Positions 1-6,698 are shown, counted from the first letter of the stretch. The stretch: 7,262 bases of DNA from Clostridium sp. CAG:413 (GCA_000431775.1 FR888233.1:114136-121397), one strand, 5' to 3'. Numbers and translations are program-made. Notes: generated from the letters alone by a model not told the origin.

Positions 1-210
1 GGGAGTTTCGCTTGCCGCTTTGCTCGGGGCTGCGGTGTAGCTCGGGAATTCATAGCCCGCAGTGCTTTGGGGAGCCTCGGCGGTGGCGCTCGCATCTGCC
101 GGAGTCACGGTCGGATTCTCGTTGCCGAGTTTCACGATGAGCACGGCAATAAGGCATATTGCCGCCGCCGCAACGGCTGCAACCGCGGCGACGATCTTCT
201 TGTTTTTCAT
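1..210 (-). CDS. Small membrane-anchored protein, unknown function (3' end outside window)
   Basis: Only the first 70 codons are visible; the gene runs off the left edge. The start is the ATG at 210-208, preceded by a good ribosome binding site (GGAGGG, six bases upstream). The protein opens with MKNKK and a hydrophobic stretch (about residues 6-26, rich in Ala, Val and Ile). It then becomes a polar, low-complexity region rich in Ala, Thr, Ser and Pro, as in a linker between a membrane anchor and an outer domain. There is no lipobox cysteine in the usual place, so a signal anchor or an uncleaved signal peptide is more likely than a lipoprotein. It begins 15 bases after the stop of the propeller gene and has no promoter of its own that I can see, so the two are probably co-transcribed. 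Function cannot be assigned without the missing C-terminus. Confidence 0.75.
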   Translation of the reverse strand, partial: MKNKKIVAAVAAVAAAAICLIAVLIVKLGNENPTVTPADASATAEAPQSTAGYEFPSYTAAPSKAASETP

Positions 211-225
211 TTTTTACCCTCCGTT

Positions 226-1071
226 TTAATCGAAAGTGTATTCACGCACAAAGGCGTTGATAAACAGCGGACCCATGTCCATAGCAAGCAGGACGGGTTT
301 GCCGTCTTTCACGGTAAATGTCATGCCCTCGCCCTCGCTGCCCGAGGTCAAGTTGCGGTCAAGATATTTTGTGACCTCGCCGCTCATGGGGTCGATGCGG
401 TATATCGCCTGGGTGGCGTCGTTGGTCGCCGCATAGAGCACGCCGTTCATGAATTCCGCGCCCTGAATTGACGGCACGACCTCGCTCAAGGGCACCTCGC
501 GCACGAATTCCATGCCCTTTGCCGTGTCGTAGACAAGCAGCTTTGTCGGCCGCTTTGAGTGGTCGGTGCAATAGAGATAGCCCGTGTCGGGGTCAACGCA
601 GACCCAGGGCATACCCCTCGTGATAAGCTCGTCATCCATGAAGTAGAAGGCGGTCATTTCAAGCGTTTCGGCGTCATAAACGCCGACGGTGGGGTAGTCC
701 CAGACCTTACTGTCCTCAAGCCCGGCGTAGATCTTGCCGTTATAATAGCTCATGCCGCCGATGTGGGCGATGCCGTAGATATCGTGCAGATCGTCGGGTA
801 TTGCGGTGTAATTCGCCGCCGTGACGGTGCGGGCGTCGGCTTTGGTGCGGATGATGGTGGTCTTTGACGAGAAATAGAGCGATTCGCCGTCGCTTGCCAT
901 GCCCTGGGAGCGGAAATATGCCCCGATGCCGACCACGTTTACGCGCGCGGAATCCGGACGGTCTGCGGCGGAGATGAGATCAATGCCGCCGGTGAGGATG
1001 TAGAACGGTATGAGCACAACGGCAAATGCGCTTGCGATTATGCGGTTAACCGTTATTCCGAAAGAACTCAT
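226..1071 (-). CDS. Membrane-anchored extracellular beta-propeller-like protein, function unknown
   Basis: The protein has 281 residues from the ATG at 1071, which has an ideal site (GGAGG, six bases upstream). An in-frame ATG at 1134 would add 21 residues, but it lies inside the -35 box of the promoter and is not credible. Residues 9-29 form one hydrophobic segment after a short basic N-terminus, so the rest is probably outside the cell. The body repeats a blade-like pattern of Gly-Met or equivalent, 6-8 residues, then Leu/Ile-Tyr. Examples are at about 55-69 (SQGMASDGESLYFSS), 104-118 (IGGMSYYNGKIYAGL), 154-170, 202-217 (IQGAEFMNGVLYAATN) and 247-265. This is the look of a five- or six-bladed propeller of the SMP-30/YncE/NHL kind. 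I see no catalytic signature, so it may bind a ligand or partner rather than act as an enzyme. The next gene downstream is also membrane-anchored. Confidence 0.8.
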   Translation of the reverse strand: MSSFGITVNRIIASAFAVVLIPFYILTGGIDLISAADRPDSARVNVVGIGAYFRSQGMASDGESLYFSSKTTIIRTKADARTVTAANYTAIPDDLHDIYGIAHIGGMSYYNGKIYAGLEDSKVWDYPTVGVYDAETLEMTAFYFMDDELITRGMPWVCVDPDTGYLYCTDHSKRPTKLLVYDTAKGMEFVREVPLSEVVPSIQGAEFMNGVLYAATNDATQAIYRIDPMSGEVTKYLDRNLTSGSEGEGMTFTVKDGKPVLLAMDMGPLFINAFVREYTFD

Positions 1072-1105
1072 AAAGTACCTCCTTTTCATGCCGAATATAT
1101 AATGT

Positions 1106-1134
1106 ATTATAACAACTCTTCCCGAGATAGTCAA
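1106..1134 (-). promoter_or_regulatory. Sigma-A-type promoter of the leftward unit
   Basis: Read on the minus strand, a -35 box TTGACT (1134-1129) is followed after exactly 17 bases by TATAAT (1111-1106). This is one mismatch from full consensus. Transcription would start near 1099, giving a leader of about 28 bases before the ATG at 1071. Confidence 0.85.
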
Positions 1135-1151
1135 CTTTTATGTGCAAATCA

Positions 1152-1180
1152 TTGACAACGGCACCGAAAACGGGTAAAAT
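1152..1180 (+). promoter_or_regulatory. Sigma-A-type promoter of pgcA and the downstream operon
   Basis: TTGACA (1152-1157), a 17-base spacer, then TAAAAT (1175-1180): perfect -35, one mismatch in the -10. The start of transcription would be near 1187, leaving a leader of about 60 bases before pgcA. The -35 box lies only 17 bases from the -35 box of the opposite promoter. Confidence 0.85.
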
Positions 1181-1199
1181 AATAATGGATTATCCCGCC

Positions 1200-1221
1200 G
1201 CAGCCGGGCTTACACGGCTGT
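1200..1221 (+). other. Small hairpin in the pgcA leader
   Basis: CAGCCG (1201-1206) and CGGCTG (1215-1220) are perfect inverted arms around an 8-base loop, with a possible G-U closing pair outside. The hairpin sits in the inferred 5' leader, about 14 bases before the ribosome binding site. It could stabilise the messenger or be chance; nothing resembles a known riboswitch. Confidence 0.3.
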
Positions 1222-1248
1222 AGATTTATATAAAAAAGGAGTGTTTTT

Positions 1249-2970
1249 ATGAATGATGTAAAGAAACTCTATGAGCTTTGGCTCGAGAAAACGAAGGGCG
1301 ACGAGCAGACCCATGCGGAGCTGCTCTCCATCGAGGGCAACGACGACGAGATCCTCGACCGCTTCTATAAAAATCTTGAATTCGGCACCGCGGGCCTCAG
1401 AGGCGTGCTCGGCGCGGGCACCAACCGCATGAATATCTACACCGTGTGCCAGGCGACCCAAGGGCTTGCCGACTATCTGAACGGCGCTTATGAGTCGTCG
1501 AGCGTTGCCATCGGCTACGATTCGAGGATAAATTCCGACGTGTTCTCCCGCCGCTGCGCCGAAGTGCTCGCGGCTAACGGCATAAAGGTCTATATCTACC
1601 CCCGCCTCATGCCCACCCCGCTGCTCTCCTTTGCCGTAATGCGCCTTAAATGCAAGAGCGGCATAGTTATCACAGCGAGCCACAACCCCTCGAAGTACAA
1701 CGGCTACAAGTGCTATGACCCCGCAGGCTTCCAGATGACCGAGGAGGCGGCGCAGGCGACCTATGAGTGCATTCAAAAGGTCGATATGTTCAGCGATATC
1801 AAGTCAATGCCCTTTGACGAGGCAATGGCGAAGGGGCTTATCGAGTATATCCCCGACAGCGTCGTTGAGGAATTCTACTCGCTTGTCATGCAGCGCCCGA
1901 TAAACCCCGAGATCAGCAAGAGAAGCGATATCAAGATAATCTATACCCCGCTCAACGGCACGGGCAATATCCCCGTGAGGACTATCCTCTCAAGGGCGGG
2001 CTTCAAGAATGTGTCCGTAGTCAAGGAGCAGGAGATGCCTGACGGCAAATTCCCGACCTGCCCCTATCCGAACCCCGAAATTCGTCAGGTATTTGAATGC
2101 GGCCTTAAAATGACCGAGACCGAGAAGGCCGATCTTATGCTTGCCACCGACCCCGACTGCGACAGAGTCGGCATCGCCGTGCTCACAAACGGAGAATATG
2201 TGCTGCTCTCGGGCAACGACGTGGGCGTGCTGCTCGCGAACTACATCCTCTCCGCAAGGCAGGCAAAGGGTCTGCCCACCGAGGGTATGTTTATGACCAA
2301 GTCCTTTGTCTCCACTCCGCTCTTCAATAAGGTCGCCGCCAAATACGGCTGCACCGTCGTCGACGTGCTCACCGGCTTCAAATATGTCGGCGAATTCATC
2401 GCAAACCTTGAGAAGAAGGGCGAGGAGGATCGCTTCCTCATGGGCTTTGAGGAGAGCTACGGCTACCTCATCGGCACCCACGCCCGTGACAAGGACGCCG
2501 TCGCGGCCTCGCTTATGATATGCGAAATGGCGGCGTACTATAAAGAGCAGGGCAAGACCCTCGTGGATGTCCTGAACGAGATCTATGCCGAATTCGGCAA
2601 CTACAACAACCGCCTTTACAACTTTATGTTTGAGGGCGCAAGCGGCATGGTGAAGATGGCGGAGATCATGGACGATACCCGCAAATCGCCCCCCGCCGAG
2701 CTTGCGGGCATGAAGGTGCTCGAGGTCCACGATTTCGAGGCGAGCACGATAACCGACACCGTTACGGGCGAGAAGAGGGCGATAGCTCTGCCGAAGTCGA
2801 ACGTGCTTGCATATTCGCTGCCGAACGGCAACTTTGCGATAGTCCGCCCCTCCGGCACCGAGCCTAAGATAAAGGTCTATATCACCGGCTGCGGCAAGAC
2901 CGCCGACGAGGCGGAGGCCACTGCCATAGCTCTCGGCGACGCTATGAAGTCGCTGCTGAAGATCAATTAA
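1249..2970 (+). CDS. pgcA: Phospho-sugar mutase (alpha-phosphoglucomutase, PgcA type)
   Basis: This cytoplasmic enzyme interconverts glucose-6-phosphate and glucose-1-phosphate through a phosphoserine, using Mg2+. The 573-residue length fits the PgcA group of the alpha-D-phosphohexomutase family. All four family signatures are present. The active-site loop TASHNPSKYNGYK lies at 142-154 with phosphoserine Ser144. The metal loop DPDCDR is at 301-306, with Asp301, Asp303 and Asp305 as ligands. The sugar-binding loop GFEESYG is at 399-405, and the phosphate-binding loop RPSGTEPK at 533-540. The N-terminal FGTAGLRG segment is also typical. The ATG at 1249 has AAAGGAG seven bases upstream. In Bacillus this enzyme feeds UDP-glucose synthesis for teichoic acid glycosylation and glycolipid anchors, which suits the transferase downstream. 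Activity on mannose or other phospho-sugars cannot be excluded. Confidence 0.95.
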   Translation: MNDVKKLYELWLEKTKGDEQTHAELLSIEGNDDEILDRFYKNLEFGTAGLRGVLGAGTNRMNIYTVCQATQGLADYLNGAYESSSVAIGYDSRINSDVFSRRCAEVLAANGIKVYIYPRLMPTPLLSFAVMRLKCKSGIVITASHNPSKYNGYKCYDPAGFQMTEEAAQATYECIQKVDMFSDIKSMPFDEAMAKGLIEYIPDSVVEEFYSLVMQRPINPEISKRSDIKIIYTPLNGTGNIPVRTILSRAGFKNVSVVKEQEMPDGKFPTCPYPNPEIRQVFECGLKMTETEKADLMLATDPDCDRVGIAVLTNGEYVLLSGNDVGVLLANYILSARQAKGLPTEGMFMTKSFVSTPLFNKVAAKYGCTVVDVLTGFKYVGEFIANLEKKGEEDRFLMGFEESYGYLIGTHARDKDAVAASLMICEMAAYYKEQGKTLVDVLNEIYAEFGNYNNRLYNFMFEGASGMVKMAEIMDDTRKSPPAELAGMKVLEVHDFEASTITDTVTGEKRAIALPKSNVLAYSLPNGNFAIVRPSGTEPKIKVYITGCGKTADEAEATAIALGDAMKSLLKIN

Positions 2971-2991
2971 AGCGAAACGGAGATCAATACT

Positions 2992-3219
2992 ATGAAGGAT
3001 CGCAGCTTATTTGTGAGAATAGTCGCTATAATTCTTTGCGCCCTGATGGTGGGCGGTGCTCTCACCGCAGCTATCAGCGCATTTGCGGCGGATGTCAACT
3101 TGGCCGCTTCACCCGACACGGGCAGCCGCAACAATGTTTGGGTCATTGTCGCCGCAGTTGTGGCGGTGGCAGTCATCGTTCTGTGCCTGCTGCTCCCCAA
3201 ATTTACAAAAAAGAAATAA
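2992..3219 (+). CDS. Small secreted protein with a sortase-like C-terminal sorting signal
   Basis: The protein has 75 residues and starts 21 bases after pgcA, with GGAG nine bases before the ATG. It has three visible parts. The first is a signal peptide (1-32): basic MKDRSLFVR, a hydrophobic core, and an Ala-Phe-Ala cleavage site at 30-32. The second is a very short middle, ADVNLAASPDTG (33-44). The third is a C-terminal hydrophobic helix (about 49-69) ending in FTKKK. SPDTG, hydrophobic helix and basic tail together match the layout of a cell-wall sorting signal, with SPDTG in place of LPxTG; variant motifs of this kind occur in Clostridia. If both cleavages happen, only about 11 residues would remain. 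If neither does, it is simply a small protein with two membrane segments. The gene has the same strand and GC-rich character as its neighbours, and tight spacing to pgcA supports co-transcription. Function is unknown. Confidence 0.75.
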   Translation: MKDRSLFVRIVAIILCALMVGGALTAAISAFAADVNLAASPDTGSRNNVWVIVAAVVAVAVIVLCLLLPKFTKKK

Positions 3220-3228
3220 TTTCGTCAA

Positions 3229-3256
3229 AGTGGCCGCCGAGAGATCGGCGGTTACT
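3229..3256 (+). other. Stable intercistronic hairpin with GAGA tetraloop
   Basis: Positions 3229-3240 pair with 3245-3256 to give a 12-bp stem (ten Watson-Crick pairs, two G-U) closed by GAGA (3241-3244), a GNRA-type loop. It lies between the small gene and the transferase gene. No T-tract follows (GAAATAAAGG comes next), so it is a poor intrinsic terminator. It is more likely a messenger-processing or stability element that sets unequal expression of the flanking genes. The transferase ribosome binding site begins only six bases after the stem. Confidence 0.65.
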
Positions 3257-3276
3257 GAAATAAAGGATTTGTTTTA

Positions 3277-5946
3277 ATGTCAGATTTTCAATACAAGGTA
3301 TCCGTAGTCATCCCTGTATATAACTGCGCCGAGCATCTCGAGCGCTGCGCCAAGAGCCTTACGAAGCAGACGATAAGGAAGTCCCAGCTTGAGGTCATCT
3401 TTGTCAACGACGGCTCCAAGGACGGCAGCGGCGAGATATGCAAGCGCCTGAGCGAGCAGTATTCCTTTGTCAAATTCTTTGATAAGGAGAACGGCGGCGT
3501 ATCCTCGGCGAGGAATACGGGCATCAGGCTTGCAAAGGGCAAATACATAATGTTCCTTGACGCCGACGATACTCTCTCAAAGAATACTCTCAAGGCCGTC
3601 ACGGGCTTCTTTGACAAGCACTATGACGAGGTCGACCTTGTCACCTACAAGATAATCCCGTATTGGAAGAAGCAGCGCTACGCCCTGCACTCGAGATTCA
3701 AGGTGCTCGGCGACAGCGGGGTATATGACCTCAACGAGGGCCGGAACTGCTACATCTGCCAGACGACGATGAATATCTGCATCAAAAATCTCGGCGAGGG
3801 CAAGACCCCGCTCTTTGACGAGAAGCTGAAATTCCACGAGGATATCAACTATTGCTGCGGCATCGTCAGGGATAAGATGAAGATAGGCTACTGCAAGGAG
3901 GCGGAGTATTATTACCTGCGCCACCCGAGCAGCACGACCGACAGGCGCGGCTTCGCCTACTATATCTTTGAGGATACCATGGCCATGTGGGAGCGGCTCT
4001 TTGCCCCCTACGGCGATAAAGTGCCACGCTATTATCAGGCTATATACCTCAACGACCTGAATTGGAAGACCATTCAGGACAGGCTCCTGCCTTATTATTA
4101 CTCCGAGGCGAAATTCGATAAGTCGGTCGAGCGTATTCTCACGCTTGTCAAAAAAATCGACGACGACGTGATACTCGAGCGCCCCGGCATGGATCTTTAT
4201 CACAAGCATTTCCTTATCAATTTCAAGCGGAGCGGCAAAGTCGCCCTGCAATGCGAGGAGGACGCCCTGCGCCTTGTCTATAACGGTGAGACCACCTCTC
4301 TGCTTGAGCAGGGTGAGACGGTCTATGAGGCAGAGAAGGTCTGTATTGTCGCCGACAGGCTCAAGGTCAGGGGCGGCAGATTCATCTTTGACGGCTTCCT
4401 CAAATCCCCGGTATTCATGTATTGCGGCAAGCCCGAGGTGAATCTCATCATCGACGGCGAGAGCCGACCGCTCGAGCTGACCCACTCCGAGAACGAGCAT
4501 TACAAGGCGGGCATACGCACGGGTACATTCTGGCGTGTGCAGTTTGAATTTGACTGTGCAAAGGTCAACGACTTTCGCATCGAGGTCAGGGTGAACGGCG
4601 TCGGCTACGGCACCACGTTCTATTACGGCCCCCACAGCTCGATAGCTCAGCACAGGCGGTTCAAGGGCTTCAGCGCCCGCGGGCTTGTCTGTCGCGAGGC
4701 GAACGGAGCTTTTACCGTTAGGCATTTCCCGTCCTTCGGCGCCGTGACGCTGATGCTGCGCCTGCTGATAAGCAATTTCTTCTGCTACCTGAGGATAAAG
4801 CCCGCCGTCATCCCGAACAGGATAACGGGCTACCTCCACAGGGCAAAGCGCAGGAGCGTGTGGATATATCTCGACCGCTACGGCGTTTTTGACAACGCCT
4901 ATGACCAGTTCAAACACGATATCGGCAAGGAGGACGGCGTTGAGCGCTATTATATCCTCAACGAATGCGACCTCGACAAGCTGAATGAGCGCTTCACGAC
5001 CGAGGAGAAGGAGCATATCGTCCTCTTCGGCTCGCACAGGCATAAGGAACTGTATTTTGAGTGCGACAAGCTGATAACCTCGTTCTCGAATCTCTCGAAT
5101 GTCTGCCCGTTCAGCGCCGGGCCGATGCGCTGGTATGCCGATCTGACCAAATATGAGCTTGTCTATCTCCAGCACGGAATCCTGCACGCCTCGCTGCGTA
5201 AGATGTATTCAAAGGAATGCACGCCGATAGATAAGATAGTCGTTTCCAGCGAATTTGAGGTCAAAAATCTGACCGAGAATTACGGCTACTCCGAGAGCGA
5301 CCTTATCCGCTCGTGTATGCCGAGATACGACGGCATGGAGATAAGCGGCAAAAAGAAAAACAGGCTGCTCTTCTCGCCCTCATGGCGCAGCAACCTGATA
5401 GGCCCGCTTGTCAATAACGAGCGCAAGGAGGAGCCGGAGGCGTTCCTCAATTCGCCGTTTTGCAAGCAGGTGACGGCGTTCCTCAACTCCGAGCGGCTGC
5501 ATGACCTGCTCGTGAAGAACGACCTTTACCTCGATTTCCAAAATCATCCGATATTCAGATGCTACAACAGCCTGCTGAATATCACGAACGACCGCGTCTG
5601 CACCGACAGCTCCGCAAGGCAGGATGAATACCGCCTGATGATAACGGATTATTCCTCCATCGTCTTTGACTCGGTCTATCTCGGCTGCCCGATAATCTAT
5701 TTCGTACCCGATTACGCCGAATTCCTCGCGGGAGTGTCGCACAACTACCGCAAGCTCGATTTGCCGCTTGAGGAGGGCTTCGGCCCCTTTACCGAGGACG
5801 CCGACAGCCTCATCGACCGTCTCGAGGAGTGCATAGCCGCGGGTTTCGTGCCGCAGGAGCCTTACCGCTCCCGCATGGAGAGCTTTTTCCTCTACCGTGA
5901 CGATCATTGCCGTGACAGGCTCTATGACAGCATGATAAAGAATTGA
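3277..5946 (+). CDS. Two-domain wall-polymer synthase: GT2 glycosyltransferase fused to CDP-glycerol glycerophosphotransferase (TagF-like)
   Basis: The protein has 889 residues. The N-terminal part (about 7-230) is a GT-A family 2 glycosyltransferase: VVIPVYN at 10-16, NDG at 44-46, GGVSSARNTG at 73-82, the metal-binding DADD at 95-98, and Glu188-Asp189 as a likely catalytic base. A beta-rich stretch of no family I recognise follows (about 321-480), then an amphipathic helix (about 490-508) that may sit on the membrane. The C-terminal part (about 525-880) is a TagF/TagB-type GT-B fold: DRYGVFDNAY at 533-542, LQHG at 631-634, SPSWR at 700-704, QNHP at 755-758 and TDYSS at 790-794. Such enzymes move glycerol-phosphate (or ribitol-phosphate) from CDP-alditols onto a lipid-linked chain on the inner membrane face. 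The fusion suggests a polymer alternating or decorated with sugar and polyol phosphate. AAAGGA precedes the ATG by nine bases. Exact sugar and alditol are not readable from sequence. Confidence 0.9.
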   Translation: MSDFQYKVSVVIPVYNCAEHLERCAKSLTKQTIRKSQLEVIFVNDGSKDGSGEICKRLSEQYSFVKFFDKENGGVSSARNTGIRLAKGKYIMFLDADDTLSKNTLKAVTGFFDKHYDEVDLVTYKIIPYWKKQRYALHSRFKVLGDSGVYDLNEGRNCYICQTTMNICIKNLGEGKTPLFDEKLKFHEDINYCCGIVRDKMKIGYCKEAEYYYLRHPSSTTDRRGFAYYIFEDTMAMWERLFAPYGDKVPRYYQAIYLNDLNWKTIQDRLLPYYYSEAKFDKSVERILTLVKKIDDDVILERPGMDLYHKHFLINFKRSGKVALQCEEDALRLVYNGETTSLLEQGETVYEAEKVCIVADRLKVRGGRFIFDGFLKSPVFMYCGKPEVNLIIDGESRPLELTHSENEHYKAGIRTGTFWRVQFEFDCAKVNDFRIEVRVNGVGYGTTFYYGPHSSIAQHRRFKGFSARGLVCREANGAFTVRHFPSFGAVTLMLRLLISNFFCYLRIKPAVIPNRITGYLHRAKRRSVWIYLDRYGVFDNAYDQFKHDIGKEDGVERYYILNECDLDKLNERFTTEEKEHIVLFGSHRHKELYFECDKLITSFSNLSNVCPFSAGPMRWYADLTKYELVYLQHGILHASLRKMYSKECTPIDKIVVSSEFEVKNLTENYGYSESDLIRSCMPRYDGMEISGKKKNRLLFSPSWRSNLIGPLVNNERKEEPEAFLNSPFCKQVTAFLNSERLHDLLVKNDLYLDFQNHPIFRCYNSLLNITNDRVCTDSSARQDEYRLMITDYSSIVFDSVYLGCPIIYFVPDYAEFLAGVSHNYRKLDLPLEEGFGPFTEDADSLIDRLEECIAAGFVPQEPYRSRMESFFLYRDDHCRDRLYDSMIKN

Positions 5947-5980
5947 TAAAACTGCCGCTGATTGGCGAGTGTGCGTAAGA

Positions 5981-6153
5981 CAGTATTGCGCCGAAATTGT
6001 CAAAGCGGGAAACCGCATGGAGCTGATCGTGGCGAAGCGGTATGGCGCGACTGAAAGCTGAAAGCAGAGAATCAGCTGGAATGGGTGCAGCAGATAAACG
6101 CTTGCAAGGTACAGACAGGAGTTATAGTGAAATTTGAGTTGATTTATGATTGA
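5981..6153 (+). pseudogene. Frameshifted C-terminal relic of a TnpV-like mobile-element protein
   Basis: Two reading frames join into one protein-like sequence. From 5981, one frame reads QYCAEIVKAGNRMELIV, then AKRYGATES, and stops at 6059-6061. The next frame picks up at 6058 with LKAENQLEWVQQINACK, continues through VIVKFELIYD and stops at 6151-6153. Restoring one missing base near 6057 gives TEsLKAENQLEWVQQIN. From memory this resembles the conserved end of TnpV, a small protein of clostridial transposons (pattern TE-LK-Q-EWV--MN--R--AEEIV--ELIY). The usual Ala-Glu-Glu-Ile is altered here, as expected in decay. The N-terminal half and any start codon are missing, and a TAA lies just upstream at 5975. 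Nothing else recognisable lies between the transferase stop and this relic. The family call rests on recall, not a search. Confidence 0.55.
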
Positions 6154-6159
6154 TACCGA

Positions 6160-6189
6160 GACCGCCCGGACGAAAATGTTCGGGCGGTC
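6160..6189. terminator. Strong GC-rich hairpin, possible terminator without a T-tract
   Basis: Positions 6160-6171 pair with 6178-6189 in a 12-bp stem (one G-U) around a 6-base loop GAAAAT. It begins six bases after the end of the TnpV-like relic and is the first strong hairpin after the transferase gene. Neither strand shows a run of T after it, so termination would be inefficient or factor-assisted. It separates the operon and relic from the acetyltransferase promoter. Confidence 0.55.
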
Positions 6190-6221
6190 ATTCCCGAATG
6201 GTAGATTTCTTCATAATTTTC

Positions 6222-6230
6222 TGGTATAAT
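6222..6230 (+). promoter_or_regulatory. Extended -10 promoter of the acetyltransferase gene
   Basis: TGGTATAAT is a perfect TGn-extended -10 element. The -35 region 17 bases upstream (TAGATT, 6202-6207) is poor, which extended -10 promoters tolerate. Transcription would start near 6237, about 40 bases before the GTG start. The promoter lies just after the 6160-6189 hairpin, so the gene appears to be its own unit. Confidence 0.65.
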
Positions 6231-6278
6231 TTATTAAAAAAAGTACTAGACAAATCTGAATCTGCGGAGGTGATAGTA

Positions 6279-6698
6279 GTGCTATTTAAGCCCTCGAAAT
6301 CTATGAAAGTAACCGTCCTGCCTGAGCAGGAAAAGCAATTATCATCTAAAGAAAACATAGCGTCAGCATGCTTAAAAGAAAATGTGCTGGCATATGATAT
6401 TTATTTACAAGATTTACTGATTGGTTTTGTGATGGTGCGGAAGTTTGATGAAGGCTCCTATTTTCTTTGGAATTATGCGATAGACCGTAAATATCAAAAT
6501 CAGAATTATGGGACGGTTGCTCTGAGTGCGTTTATTCGTTTTATGAAAGATACCAATAATATGTTGGAGATGACAACGACCTATATTTACGGCAACGAAC
6601 ACGCAAAGCACATCTATGAAAAAATCGGATTTGTAGAAACGGATATTGTTGATGAGGTTGACTGCCATGAAGTAAATATGGTTTATGACTGCAGATAA
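6279..6698 (+). CDS. GNAT family N-acetyltransferase (diamine/spermidine acetyltransferase-like)
   Basis: The protein has 139 residues from a GTG at 6279, chosen because GGAGG (6266-6270) stands eight bases upstream. An ATG at 6303 is in frame but has no ribosome binding site, and the longer frame back to 6150 crosses the promoter and hairpin. The GNAT core is clear: strand LLIGFVMV, then FLWNYAIDRKYQ, the acetyl-CoA pyrophosphate loop QNYGTV at 75-80, and the late motif YGNEHAKHIYEKIGFVETD. The closest picture I recall is the BltD group, which acetylates polyamines. Only about 19 residues precede the PEQEK segment, and the N-terminal helix seems short against that group. The gene is clearly richer in A+T than pgcA or the transferase and lies beside a transposon relic, so recent transfer is likely. 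The substrate cannot be told; antibiotic acetylation is possible but unsupported. Confidence 0.85.
   Translation: MLFKPSKSMKVTVLPEQEKQLSSKENIASACLKENVLAYDIYLQDLLIGFVMVRKFDEGSYFLWNYAIDRKYQNQNYGTVALSAFIRFMKDTNNMLEMTTTYIYGNEHAKHIYEKIGFVETDIVDEVDCHEVNMVYDCR

Noticed and set aside
1072..1134. 21-residue N-terminal extension of the propeller gene starting at 1134
   Set aside because: The ATG lies within the -35 box, the transcript should begin near 1099, and an ideal ribosome binding site precedes the ATG at 1071.
1187..1248. Riboswitch or T-box in the pgcA leader
   Set aside because: The leader is only about 60 bases with one 6-bp hairpin, no terminator and no known motif.
1990..2730. 246-residue minus-strand open frame inside pgcA
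   Set aside because: It is a shadow of the GC-rich pgcA coding strand: no ribosome binding site, His/Val/Leu-rich composition, no family resemblance.
3577..5187. 536-residue minus-strand open frame inside the fusion synthase gene
   Set aside because: The plus-strand protein carries clear catalytic motifs over the same bases; the minus frame shows none and is explained by codon bias.
5380..6018. 212-residue minus-strand open frame over the end of the synthase gene
   Set aside because: It overlaps the conserved QNHP and TDYSS region on the plus strand and has no start signal or recognisable domain.
6150..6278. Longer acetyltransferase start at 6150
   Set aside because: It would read through the 6160-6189 hairpin and the TGGTATAAT promoter, has no ribosome binding site, and adds no GNAT-like sequence.
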